This document shows, piece by piece, positions 1 through 6,083 of a DNA stretch of 7,321 nucleotides. The stretch covers positions 1 through 7,321 of the forward strand of contig PGXI01000072.1 of assembly GCA_002839125.1 (NCBI GenBank). The letters are read 5' to 3'. Every line of letters begins with the position of its first letter. The stretch's first letter is position 1. The notes beneath the pieces are model-generated. The model searched no databases. It saw nothing but the letters and a program-made list of their open reading frames with translations, and was not told the DNA's origin. The translations under genes were made by a program, and so were the position numbers. The DNA is from Tenericutes bacterium HGW-Tenericutes-5 (GTDB taxonomy: Bacteria; Bacillota_I; Bacilli_A; Izemoplasmatales; Hujiaoplasmataceae).

Positions 1-156
1 GTTTTAGTTTGTACTATCGGTATGCCATCAAGATACATCCACTCTACTACTTCAATTATTCATAAAGATGATTATGAAGCTGTAAAGGCGCAAATTTTAG
101 CAATGCTAAAAGAGATTGATTGGGATAAGATTAAAGAGATTAAAAGTAACGTTTAA
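1..156 (+). CDS. M42-family glutamyl aminopeptidase/endoglucanase-like metallopeptidase, C-terminal fragment
   Basis: This is the last 51 codons of a gene that begins before the window and ends at TAA 154-156. The visible fragment contains GMPSRYIHS (fragment residues 7-15). It resembles the G-[IM]-P-[TS]-RYIHS motif near the C-terminus of M42 peptidases, whose His is one of the metal ligands. A short helix-rich tail follows (DDYEAVKAQILAMLKEID), as in the family. M42 enzymes are cytoplasmic, two-metal, usually self-compartmentalising aminopeptidases that finish degradation of peptides. The upstream metal ligands and catalytic Glu are outside the window, so substrate type cannot be assigned. 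No terminator-like hairpin with a T-run follows, so transcripts may read into panT. The family call rests on one motif and the tail pattern. Confidence 0.75.
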   Translation, partial: VLVCTIGMPSRYIHSTTSIIHKDDYEAVKAQILAMLKEIDWDKIKEIKSNV

Positions 157-164
157 AAACTAAA

Positions 165-170
165 TATAAA
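165..170 (+). promoter_or_regulatory. Possible -10 element (TATAAA) upstream of panT
   Basis: TATAAA in the 62-bp gap before panT matches the sigma-A -10 consensus at five of six positions. The best upstream hexamer, TTAAAA at 140-145, is a poor -35 with a 19-bp spacer and lies inside the preceding coding region. AT-rich gaps give such matches by chance, so this is tentative. Read-through from the M42 gene is the alternative. Confidence 0.25.
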
Positions 171-186
171 ATAATTACTTATGAGA

Positions 187-200
187 CCACAAAAATGTGG
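187..200 (+). other. Small inverted repeat just upstream of the panT ribosome binding site
   Basis: CCACA at 187-191 and TGTGG at 196-200 are perfect inverted arms around an AAAA loop. The hairpin ends four bases before the GGAAAGG ribosome binding site and has no T-run after it, so it is not an intrinsic terminator. It could slightly shape the mRNA leader, or be an operator, or be chance. It also covers the alternative ATG at 195, which argues against that start. Confidence 0.35.
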
Positions 201-203
201 CTT

Positions 204-210
204 GGAAAGG
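204..210 (+). promoter_or_regulatory. Ribosome binding site deciding the panT start
   Basis: GGAAAGG lies 8 bases before ATG 219. The in-frame ATG at 195 has no purine-rich site at a suitable distance and would add eight residues of unlikely leader (MWLGKGKI). The 219 start is therefore preferred. Confidence 0.7.
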
Positions 211-218
211 GAAAAATT

Positions 219-872
219 ATGAAAAAAACAATCTCCAAACGTGAGCAAACACGTCAAATGACAATTTTAGCAATGTTTATTGCAATTGTCGCTGTTTTAG
301 GCTTGGTACCTAATGGTCTAGGAGGAACATTAGGATTCATCAAGATTGCACCAACTATCGAAGCAACCATTATTCATATTCCAGTTTTAATTGGCGCTGC
401 GTTACTTGGTAGAAAATTTGGTATTTATTTGGGACTAGCATTTGGAGTAATATCCAATATAGCTGCTTTCATTTATTCTAGTCCTCTATTTATTTACCCT
501 TGGGTAGCAATACTACCGCGAATTCTTTTTGGTCTGATTATTTATGATGTTACGCAATTCTTTATTAGAGTAACCAAAAATAAGCTTATCGGAACCGGAA
601 TAAGTTTCTTTATTTTGACACTTATCCATTCGCTGATGGTATTAACAATGTTATTTACCTCTTATTCAATGGTTCTTGGAACAGGAGTTTGGGCAGATGA
701 TTTTGTTCCTTATTTAACTTTACTAGTATTTCTAAATGTTCCATGGGCAAGCTTAATTGAAATGGGAATGGCTGCTATTATTGGGGGAATCATTGTCGTA
801 AGATTATCAATGTATCTAAAGACCGATAAAACAGTTTATACTGAGGATGATTTCAATGAAGATAGCAATTGA
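219..872 (+). CDS. panT: ECF transporter S-component, probably pantothenate-specific (PanT-like)
   Basis: A 217-aa integral membrane protein, the size expected for an S-component of an energy-coupling factor transporter. It captures a vitamin and is powered by a shared EcfT plus two ATPases, none of which are encoded here. The N-terminus is short and basic. Helix 1 carries A18-x3-A22, the AxxxA type of motif S-components use to dock on EcfT. About six hydrophobic segments follow, including HIPVLIGAALLG (near 53-64), a Gly-rich helix (near 68-80) and an LPRILFGLII segment (near 102-111). The pattern 'HIPV.IGA.LLG...G...GL.FG' followed by PRIL matches the PanT-type family as I know it. The pantothenate assignment is strengthened by coaX, which starts inside the 3' end of this gene (17-bp overlap), but substrate specificity remains an inference. 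The tail is hydrophilic and acidic. Start chosen at 219 because of its ribosome binding site. Confidence 0.82.
   Translation: MKKTISKREQTRQMTILAMFIAIVAVLGLVPNGLGGTLGFIKIAPTIEATIIHIPVLIGAALLGRKFGIYLGLAFGVISNIAAFIYSSPLFIYPWVAILPRILFGLIIYDVTQFFIRVTKNKLIGTGISFFILTLIHSLMVLTMLFTSYSMVLGTGVWADDFVPYLTLLVFLNVPWASLIEMGMAAIIGGIIVVRLSMYLKTDKTVYTEDDFNEDSN
843..847 (+). promoter_or_regulatory. Ribosome binding site deciding the coaX start
   Basis: GAGGA sits inside the last codons of panT, 8 bases before ATG 856. The ATG at 847, which would add MIS to the protein, overlaps this site and has no site of its own. The 856 start also puts the phosphate-binding loop at the usual few residues from the N-terminus. 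Confidence 0.75.
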
Positions 873-1611
873 CATCGGTAACACAACAATTGCCATCGGT
901 TTATCCAAAACCGGAGAATTTGTTGATAAGATTTACCGTATAAACACCGAAAAGAATAAGTCTAGTGATGAATATTCATTAGTTTTAAGAGGTTTGATTA
1001 CTGAATGTGAATCGGTGATTATTTCCTCTGTTGTTCCTGAATTGAATGAAGTATTCCGTGATTATTTTCAAGAGTACTTCAATATTGATGCAATTTTTGT
1101 AGGAACAGGAACTAAAACCGGAATTAAGATTAACTCTGATAATCCAAAAGAAGTTGGTGCGGATTTAATCGCAAATAGCGTTGGTGCAACCAATATCTAT
1201 TCAGAAACTTGCTTAGTTATCGACTTAGGTACAGCAACAACTTTTACTTATCTAGAAAACAAAGTTCTAAAAGGTGTTGTTATTGCTACTGGATTAACAA
1301 CCAGTAAAAATGCTTTGGTTTCACAGACCTCTTTACTACCTCAAGTTGAACTTCAAGCACCAAAGAAAGTTCTTGGTACAAACTCTGTAGATTGTATTAA
1401 GTCGGGGCTAGTATATGGTCACGCTTCAATGATAGATGGTATGGTTAAAAGAATAAAACTAGAAACCAAGAGAAACGACTTAAAAGTAATCATCACAGGC
1501 GGACACTCAAAAATCGTTTATCCTTACTTAGATGAAGAGATTACTAAGGACGAATCCTTGATTTTAAAAGGTTTATTAATAATCTTAAGTAAAAATATTA
1601 AGTCAAACTAA
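856..1611 (+). CDS. coaX: Type III pantothenate kinase (CoaX)
   Basis: A 251-aa cytoplasmic kinase that phosphorylates pantothenate to 4'-phosphopantothenate, the first step of CoA synthesis. It belongs to the ASKHA fold (acetate kinase/Hsp70/actin). Visible motifs: DIGNT at residues 6-10 (ATP phosphate loop), GADLIAN at 101-107 with the family's acidic residue D103, IDLGTATT at 122-129 (second phosphate-binding loop), IATGL in the segment where most family members have a Pro-Gly (here the Pro is Thr), a SGLVYG segment, and ITGGHS near the C-terminus. Length is typical. Known properties of type III enzymes are a requirement for a monovalent cation and insensitivity to CoA feedback. The start lies within the end of panT (17-bp overlap), so translation is probably coupled. 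The pair imports and traps vitamin B5. A strong terminator immediately follows the stop codon. Confidence 0.95.
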   Translation: MKIAIDIGNTTIAIGLSKTGEFVDKIYRINTEKNKSSDEYSLVLRGLITECESVIISSVVPELNEVFRDYFQEYFNIDAIFVGTGTKTGIKINSDNPKEVGADLIANSVGATNIYSETCLVIDLGTATTFTYLENKVLKGVVIATGLTTSKNALVSQTSLLPQVELQAPKKVLGTNSVDCIKSGLVYGHASMIDGMVKRIKLETKRNDLKVIITGGHSKIVYPYLDEEITKDESLILKGLLIILSKNIKSN

Positions 1612-1637
1612 AATGCACTGAACAAGTGCATTTTTTT
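1610..1637 (+). terminator. Intrinsic terminator after coaX
   Basis: The arms ATGCACT (1613-1619) and AGTGCAT (1625-1631) form a perfect 7-bp stem with loop GAACA. A-U pairs can extend it to 1610 and 1634. Seven T residues run from 1631 to 1637. The upstream A-tract overlaps the coaX stop codon at 1609-1611. It ends the panT-coaX transcript and separates it from the polA group. Confidence 0.88.
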
Positions 1638-1645
1638 CATTATTA

Positions 1646-1654
1646 TGGTAAAAT
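1646..1654 (+). promoter_or_regulatory. Extended -10 promoter for polA and downstream genes
   Basis: TGG followed by TAAAAT (hexamer 1649-1654) is a TGn-extended -10 element, preceded by TAT. It starts nine bases after the terminator T-run and 29 bases before the polA ATG. With 17-bp spacing the -35 would be GTGCAT at 1626-1631, a weak match lying in the terminator's 3' arm, so the extended -10 probably carries most of the recognition. Transcription would start around 1661. Confidence 0.6.
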
Positions 1655-1670
1655 AAATCAGTGTATTTAT

Positions 1671-1679
1671 AGGGGTGAG
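1671..1679 (+). promoter_or_regulatory. Ribosome binding site deciding the polA start
   Basis: AGGGGTGAG contains GGTGA (1674-1678), ending four bases before ATG 1683. An in-frame ATG at 1626 lies inside the terminator stem and upstream of the predicted promoter, and would add 19 residues without family support. The start at 1683 gives the usual Pol I N-terminus, with LLLIDASN near residue 5. Confidence 0.8.
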
Positions 1680-1682
1680 ACA

Positions 1683-4304
1683 ATGAAGAAAAAACTACTT
1701 TTGATCGATGCCAGTAATCTTTTATTTCGGTCATATTACGCAACAGCCTATACCGGTAATTTAATGCAAACCAAAGAAGGTCTATACACTAATGGTATTT
1801 TTGGGTTTGCGCATGCAATGACGAAGTTAATTGATGATGGATATACCCATATTCTTGTAGCTTTAGATACTGATGGCAAAACACATCGCCACGAAGTCTT
1901 TGAAGATTATAAAGGGACAAGAGGAGATACACCAGAAGAGCTAAAAGAACAGTTTCCATATATGAAGGAATACCTAGAAGCTTTAGGTGTTTATTACTAT
2001 GAACAAGAATTTATGGAAGCTGATGATATCATCGGTTATGCAGCTAAGCACTTTAAAAACCAGTTTGATGAAGTGATGATCTATTCAAATGATCATGACT
2101 TGGTTCAATTATTAGATAAAAACGTTAGTCAGTTGATATCTCGAAAAGGTTTAAAAGAGATTGAGATATATACACCAGAGTATGTCCTAGAAAAATTAGG
2201 ATTTGAAACAAATCAAGTGACAGATTATAAAGCTCTTGTAGGGGACACTTCAGATAATATTCCGGGTGTACCTGGTATTGGTGATAAAACAGCTGTTAAG
2301 TTATTATCTGAGTATAAAACCCTAGAGAATTTATATGATAAAGTTGAAGAAATAAAAGGTAAACTTAAAGAAAAATTAGTTGATAATAAAGAAGTGGCTT
2401 TCTTCTCAAAGGATCTAGCTACAATCAAAACGGATTTTGATAATTCAATTGATTTATCCAAAACTGAGTACAAAGGATATGACGTAGAAAAACTTACGAA
2501 GTTTTATCAAAAGATGAATTTCAACAGTTTTTTAAAGAATTTAAAAAAGGATGATAAAGTTACAAAAAATGAATTTGAAATTTTAGATTCTTCTAAGCAA
2601 TTAGATGATTTAAAATATGAAAATGCCTTTATTCACCTTGAAATATTTGGCGAAAACTATCATACAGACCCTAAAATAGGGTTTGGTTTAATAATGGGTA
2701 ATAACAACTATTATATACCATATAAAGCCGCAATAAATTCGCCTAAATTCGCGGAATTTCTTGAAAATAAAAAAATAAAAAAATATACTTATGACCTTAA
2801 AAAAGTAAGGGTTGCTTTGAAATGGGACGATATCGAGTTCAATGGCTGTGATTTTGATTTGCTGCTGGCAGCTTATTTACTCAATCCAGCAATTAAACAA
2901 GATGATTTTTCTTTAGTCGTGCAAAGTTTAGACTATAACGAAGTGATTTCGGATGAATTCATCTACGGCAAAGGTGCTAAATTTGCAATGCCAGAAAATG
3001 AAAGGTTGATTAAACACGTTTTCACAAAGGTTAAAGCGATTAAAGATCTTTACCAAGTAGCTCTAGACAAGAATGAGGAGTCAGAAACTCTTAAATTACT
3101 TAATGAAGTTGAAATACCTTTAGCGATTCTATTATCCGATATGGAGTATAAGGGAATTTTAATTGATCAAACCATTTTAAATGAATTTGGTGATGATTTA
3201 GATAAAAAAATTAAGTCACTTGAGACTTACATCCATGATTTAGCCGGAACAGATTTTAATATCAACAGTCCTAAGCAATTGGGTGAAGTTTTATTTGACA
3301 ATCTTAATCTGCCGACAAACAAAAAAACAAAGAGTGGTTATTCAACGGATATTTCCGTCCTAACAAAACTAAAGAATTTTCATCCAATAATAAATGAAAT
3401 AATTTCTTATAGAACTTACTCAAAATTGTATTCTACATATTATCTAGGACTTAAAGAAGCTCTAAAATTAAAGAACGACTCAAAGATTCACACTATTTAC
3501 CAACAAGCCTTAACTAAAACCGGTAGATTATCCTCTAAGGAGCCAAACTTACAAAACATTCCCGTAAAAACTGAAGAAGGCAAAGAGTTAAGAAAAGTTT
3601 TTATCTCCAGTAAAGATAATTATCTCTTGTCTTTTGACTATTCACAAATTGAACTTAGAGTAGTTTGTGAATTAGCTGACATTAAAAATCTTCAAACAGC
3701 TTTTGAAAACAATCTTGATATTCACTACGAAACAGCTAAGAAAATCTTTGGTAAAGAGAAAATCTCCGACTACGAACGTTCAATAGCGAAAGCGATTAAT
3801 TTCAGTATTATTTATGGCAAAACAGCTTGGGGTTTATCAGAAGATTTAAATATTACACCTAAGGAAGCTGAAAGGTTTATAAACAATTACTTTGCTACAT
3901 ATCCAGAGATAAAAACTTACATGGATAAACAAATTGAATTTGCAGAACAAAATGGCTACGTAAAAACGCTATTTAACCGTAAAGCTTATATACCAGAATT
4001 AAGTTCAAAGAACTACATGACTAGACAATTTGGTAAGAGAATTGCGATGAACGCACCAATCCAAGGGACTGCCGCAGACATCCTAAAAGTCGCAATGGTT
4101 AAAATCAAAGAAAATTTTGATAAGTTTAAAATAAAATCAGAAATCATCTTACAAATCCATGATGAAGTTGTTTTGGATGTTTATCCAGACGAACTAGAAA
4201 AAGTAATTGAAATTACCAAAGAAACAATGGAAAATGCAATCAAGTTCAAAACCAAACTAGTAGCTAATTACGCTAGTGGAAAGAATCTTTTTGAGGTGAA
4301 ATAA
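1683..4304 (+). CDS. polA: DNA polymerase I (5'-3' exonuclease plus polymerase; degenerate 3'-5' exonuclease)
   Basis: An 873-aa family A DNA polymerase that removes RNA primers and fills gaps in lagging-strand synthesis and excision repair. Residues 1 to about 290 are the 5' nuclease. Its metal-binding acidic set is present: D9, D62, E112, D114, D115, D137, D139, D188 and D191, with a helix-hairpin-helix around 192-206 (NIPGVPGIG). Residues about 300-460 have the 3'-5' exonuclease fold pattern, but the DxE motif is replaced (IHLEI at 317-321) and the second motif reads YDLKKVRVALKW, so proofreading is predicted to be absent, as in Bacillus-type Pol I. The polymerase domain has motif A DYSQIELR (652-659), motif B with R699, K703, F707 and Y711, and motif C HDE (826-828). 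F707 is the residue that governs dideoxy/deoxy discrimination. The residue after it is Ser708, where most family members have Gly. The gene is full length and its stop codon abuts the mutM start. Confidence 0.97.
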   Translation: MKKKLLLIDASNLLFRSYYATAYTGNLMQTKEGLYTNGIFGFAHAMTKLIDDGYTHILVALDTDGKTHRHEVFEDYKGTRGDTPEELKEQFPYMKEYLEALGVYYYEQEFMEADDIIGYAAKHFKNQFDEVMIYSNDHDLVQLLDKNVSQLISRKGLKEIEIYTPEYVLEKLGFETNQVTDYKALVGDTSDNIPGVPGIGDKTAVKLLSEYKTLENLYDKVEEIKGKLKEKLVDNKEVAFFSKDLATIKTDFDNSIDLSKTEYKGYDVEKLTKFYQKMNFNSFLKNLKKDDKVTKNEFEILDSSKQLDDLKYENAFIHLEIFGENYHTDPKIGFGLIMGNNNYYIPYKAAINSPKFAEFLENKKIKKYTYDLKKVRVALKWDDIEFNGCDFDLLLAAYLLNPAIKQDDFSLVVQSLDYNEVISDEFIYGKGAKFAMPENERLIKHVFTKVKAIKDLYQVALDKNEESETLKLLNEVEIPLAILLSDMEYKGILIDQTILNEFGDDLDKKIKSLETYIHDLAGTDFNINSPKQLGEVLFDNLNLPTNKKTKSGYSTDISVLTKLKNFHPIINEIISYRTYSKLYSTYYLGLKEALKLKNDSKIHTIYQQALTKTGRLSSKEPNLQNIPVKTEEGKELRKVFISSKDNYLLSFDYSQIELRVVCELADIKNLQTAFENNLDIHYETAKKIFGKEKISDYERSIAKAINFSIIYGKTAWGLSEDLNITPKEAERFINNYFATYPEIKTYMDKQIEFAEQNGYVKTLFNRKAYIPELSSKNYMTRQFGKRIAMNAPIQGTAADILKVAMVKIKENFDKFKIKSEIILQIHDEVVLDVYPDELEKVIEITKETMENAIKFKTKLVANYASGKNLFEVK

Positions 4305-5135
4305 ATGCCTGAACTACCAGAAGTCGAAACCGTAAAAGAGACATTAAAACTCCATTTAATCGGCCGAAAAATAATTGACATTATCACACCTTATCCAAAT
4401 ATAATAAAAACAGACTTAGTAAGTTTTAAAGCAAAGATGATTAATCAAGAATTCCTAGATATTAAACGATATGGTAAATATTTAATCTTTGAACTAACTG
4501 ACATTTCCATGATAAGCCACCTTCGAATGGAAGGTAAGTATTATTTAAGAGAAAGACCTGATCAGTTCACAAAACATGAGCATGTAATTTTTAAGCTTGA
4601 TGACGGTAAGTTTTTATCCTATCATGACGTAAGAAAATTTGGAACGATGGAATTAGTGGAAAAGAATGAAGTTTTTAATTCTTTGTCTTTAAGCAAACTT
4701 GGATTTGAAGCAAATGATCCAAATATTGACGTTAATAAGATTTATCCAAGGTTCAAAAACGCCAAAAGACCAATTAAATCAGTATTACTAGACCAATCAG
4801 TTATTACAGGATTAGGCAATATCTATGTAGATGAAACCTTATTCCGTTCTAAAATTCATCCTCAAGAATTAGCGTACAACTTAACCAAGGATGAAGTTAA
4901 AAACTTACTAATCAATGCCAAAGTAGTATTAGACAAAGCAATTTCTTTGGGAGGTACTACGATTAGAACTTACCAATCAAGTTTTGGAGTTGACGGAAGA
5001 TTTCAAAACGAACTAAAGGTACATACTTTAGTTGGTAAACCATGTTCAGTCTGTAACACTACAATTGAAAAAATTAGAGTAGGGGGGAGAGGTACTTACT
5101 TCTGTCCAAACTGTCAGAAGTTAAAAAAACTATGA
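4305..5135 (+). CDS. mutM: Formamidopyrimidine-DNA glycosylase (Fpg/MutM)
   Basis: A 276-aa bifunctional base-excision glycosylase/AP lyase that removes 8-oxoguanine and formamidopyrimidines. The N-terminus MPELPEVET carries the catalytic Pro (P2 before Met removal) and Glu3. K58 in RYGKYL corresponds to the conserved Lys contacting 8-oxoG and the phosphate backbone. HLRMEG provides the void-filling Met, and VRKFG the Arg and Phe of the intercalation loop. GLGNIYVDE is the conserved helix-two-turn-helix segment. The C-terminal zinc finger is complete: C247, C250, C267, C270, with R262 in the beta-hairpin. Length is normal, and these features favour Fpg over endonuclease VIII. ATG follows the polA TAA with no gap, and GAGGTGA at 4293-4299, inside polA, is its ribosome binding site, so the two are likely coupled. 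polA-mutM is a common pairing in Firmicutes, linking lesion removal with gap filling. Confidence 0.97.
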   Translation: MPELPEVETVKETLKLHLIGRKIIDIITPYPNIIKTDLVSFKAKMINQEFLDIKRYGKYLIFELTDISMISHLRMEGKYYLRERPDQFTKHEHVIFKLDDGKFLSYHDVRKFGTMELVEKNEVFNSLSLSKLGFEANDPNIDVNKIYPRFKNAKRPIKSVLLDQSVITGLGNIYVDETLFRSKIHPQELAYNLTKDEVKNLLINAKVVLDKAISLGGTTIRTYQSSFGVDGRFQNELKVHTLVGKPCSVCNTTIEKIRVGGRGTYFCPNCQKLKKL

Positions 5136-5719
5136 TAAGAATCGGTTTAACTGGAGGCATAGCTTCTGGAAAATCATTGGTGAGTAGTTATTTTGAAGAA
5201 CAGGATATTGTGATTTTAGACGCAGACAAAATCTATAAAAATCTACTAAAAACCAATAAGATATTGTATAATGAAATTAAGAAAACTTTTCAGTTAGAAG
5301 ATTTCACTTTAAAACAATTAGGTGAGATTGTTTTTAATGACCAAAAGAAATTGAAGACACTAAATCGAATAGCACATCCATATGTTATTCGAGTTTTCAC
5401 AGAACAACTCAAAAAATTGGCTAAAACAGAAGACTTTGTCGTGTTAGATATCCCACTCTTGTTTGAAGCTAAAATGGAAGATTTCTGTGATGTGATTATC
5501 TGTGTATATGTTGATGAAATTATTCAGATTGAAAGATTAATAAAGCGAAATAATCTATCTGAAGAAGAAGCTTTAAAAAGAATCAGTTCGCAAATGCCAC
5601 TTTCCGAGAAATGCAAAATTAGTGATTATGTCATCGATAATTCAAAGGAAAGAGAATATACGCTCGAGCAATTCAATGAAATCTTTAAAAAAATTAAGGA
5701 GAATAAAAATGTCACTTAA
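5132..5719 (+). CDS. coaE: Dephospho-CoA kinase
   Basis: A 195-aa P-loop kinase that phosphorylates the ribose 3'-OH of dephospho-CoA, the last step in CoA synthesis. Motifs: Walker A GGIASGKS (8-15), DAD at 30-32 (substrate/catalytic Asp), AHPYV (81-85), DIPLLFE (106-112), a lid segment with RLIKRNNLSEEEA, and a RISSQM-type segment followed by ADY-like SDYVIDN near the C-terminus. Length is typical. The start ATG overlaps the mutM stop by four bases (ATGA), and no strong Shine-Dalgarno is visible, so it probably depends on translational coupling to mutM. Its place between mutM and the dnaB region is a conserved Firmicutes order, so its link to DNA genes is one of position, not pathway. Metabolically it complements the panT-coaX pair upstream. 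Confidence 0.96.
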   Translation: MIRIGLTGGIASGKSLVSSYFEEQDIVILDADKIYKNLLKTNKILYNEIKKTFQLEDFTLKQLGEIVFNDQKKLKTLNRIAHPYVIRVFTEQLKKLAKTEDFVVLDIPLLFEAKMEDFCDVIICVYVDEIIQIERLIKRNNLSEEEALKRISSQMPLSEKCKISDYVIDNSKEREYTLEQFNEIFKKIKENKNVT

Positions 5720-6074
5720 AACCTTTTTCGCTAATACTGTTGAAACGAGAGAACTTCATCGTGATCCTCAACTAAGAACGAATTACTACCGCAATAATTT
5801 CACTCAAGTTTTAGAAGCTCTTAAGACTTTAGCTACTGAAGACCATATGGAAATAAAAAATATTGATAAAGTTCACAAAGAAATCTATATGTTAGGTAGC
5901 GGATATGATATAATCGTTATACTATCCGAAATTACGCCTGTAGAAATCGGCATTGATTTTAAAGTGAATTGGTTCACTGGATTTGGATATAATAGACCTA
6001 GAAAAAAGGTTTTATTCTACTATGCAAAGTTAAAAGAATTATTAAGATTTAAAGGTGTATCTTTACATCCATAG
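5709..6074 (+). CDS. Uncharacterised 121-aa cytosolic protein between coaE and dnaB
   Basis: I do not recognise this family. The ATG overlaps the coaE end by 11 bp and has a strong ribosome binding site, AAGGAG at 5696-5701, seven bases upstream, so it is very likely translated. The protein has no cysteine, signal peptide or membrane helix, and is rich in Lys, Tyr and Phe. It looks alpha/beta. The N-terminal half is charged, with an LHRDPQLRTNYYR stretch (about 15-27) and an amphipathic helix (about 30-43). A beta-like hydrophobic segment follows (YDIIVILSEITPVEIGIDF), then an aromatic, basic C-terminus (WFTGFGYNRPRKK, then KELLRFKGVSLHP). In Bacillus-type gene orders nrdR commonly lies here, but the absence of a zinc ribbon and of any Cys rules NrdR out. 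A role near replication is only a guess from position. An ATG at 5622 in the same frame lies within coaE and is not the likely start. Confidence 0.8.
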   Translation: MSLKTFFANTVETRELHRDPQLRTNYYRNNFTQVLEALKTLATEDHMEIKNIDKVHKEIYMLGSGYDIIVILSEITPVEIGIDFKVNWFTGFGYNRPRKKVLFYYAKLKELLRFKGVSLHP

Positions 6075-6078
6075 GAGG
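6073..6078 (+). promoter_or_regulatory. Strong ribosome binding site deciding a TTG start for dnaB
   Basis: AGGAGG overlaps the stop codon of the preceding gene (TAG 6072-6074) and ends five bases before TTG 6084. There is no in-frame ATG until about 40 codons later, inside the conserved N-terminal domain, so TTG is the likely initiator. Confidence 0.85.
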
Positions 6079-6083
6079 AATCA

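Noticed and set aside
157..218. Riboswitch in the panT leader
   Set aside because: The gap is only 62 bp, with one 5-bp hairpin and no match to the conserved cores I know (preQ1, THF, TPP, FMN). It is too little to call.
2225..2473. Open frame of 82 codons on the minus strand inside polA
   Set aside because: It lies wholly within the conserved 5' nuclease region of polA, has no ribosome binding site support and shows no family-like motif. It is a shadow of the coding strand.
5622..5708. Upstream extension of the 121-aa gene to an ATG within coaE
   Set aside because: The extension reads the coaE 3' region in another frame and has no ribosome binding site, whereas ATG 5709 has AAGGAG at ideal spacing.
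5709..6074. NrdR as the identity of the gene between coaE and dnaB
   Set aside because: NrdR is about 150 aa with an N-terminal four-Cys zinc ribbon and an ATP-cone. This protein has 121 aa and no cysteine.
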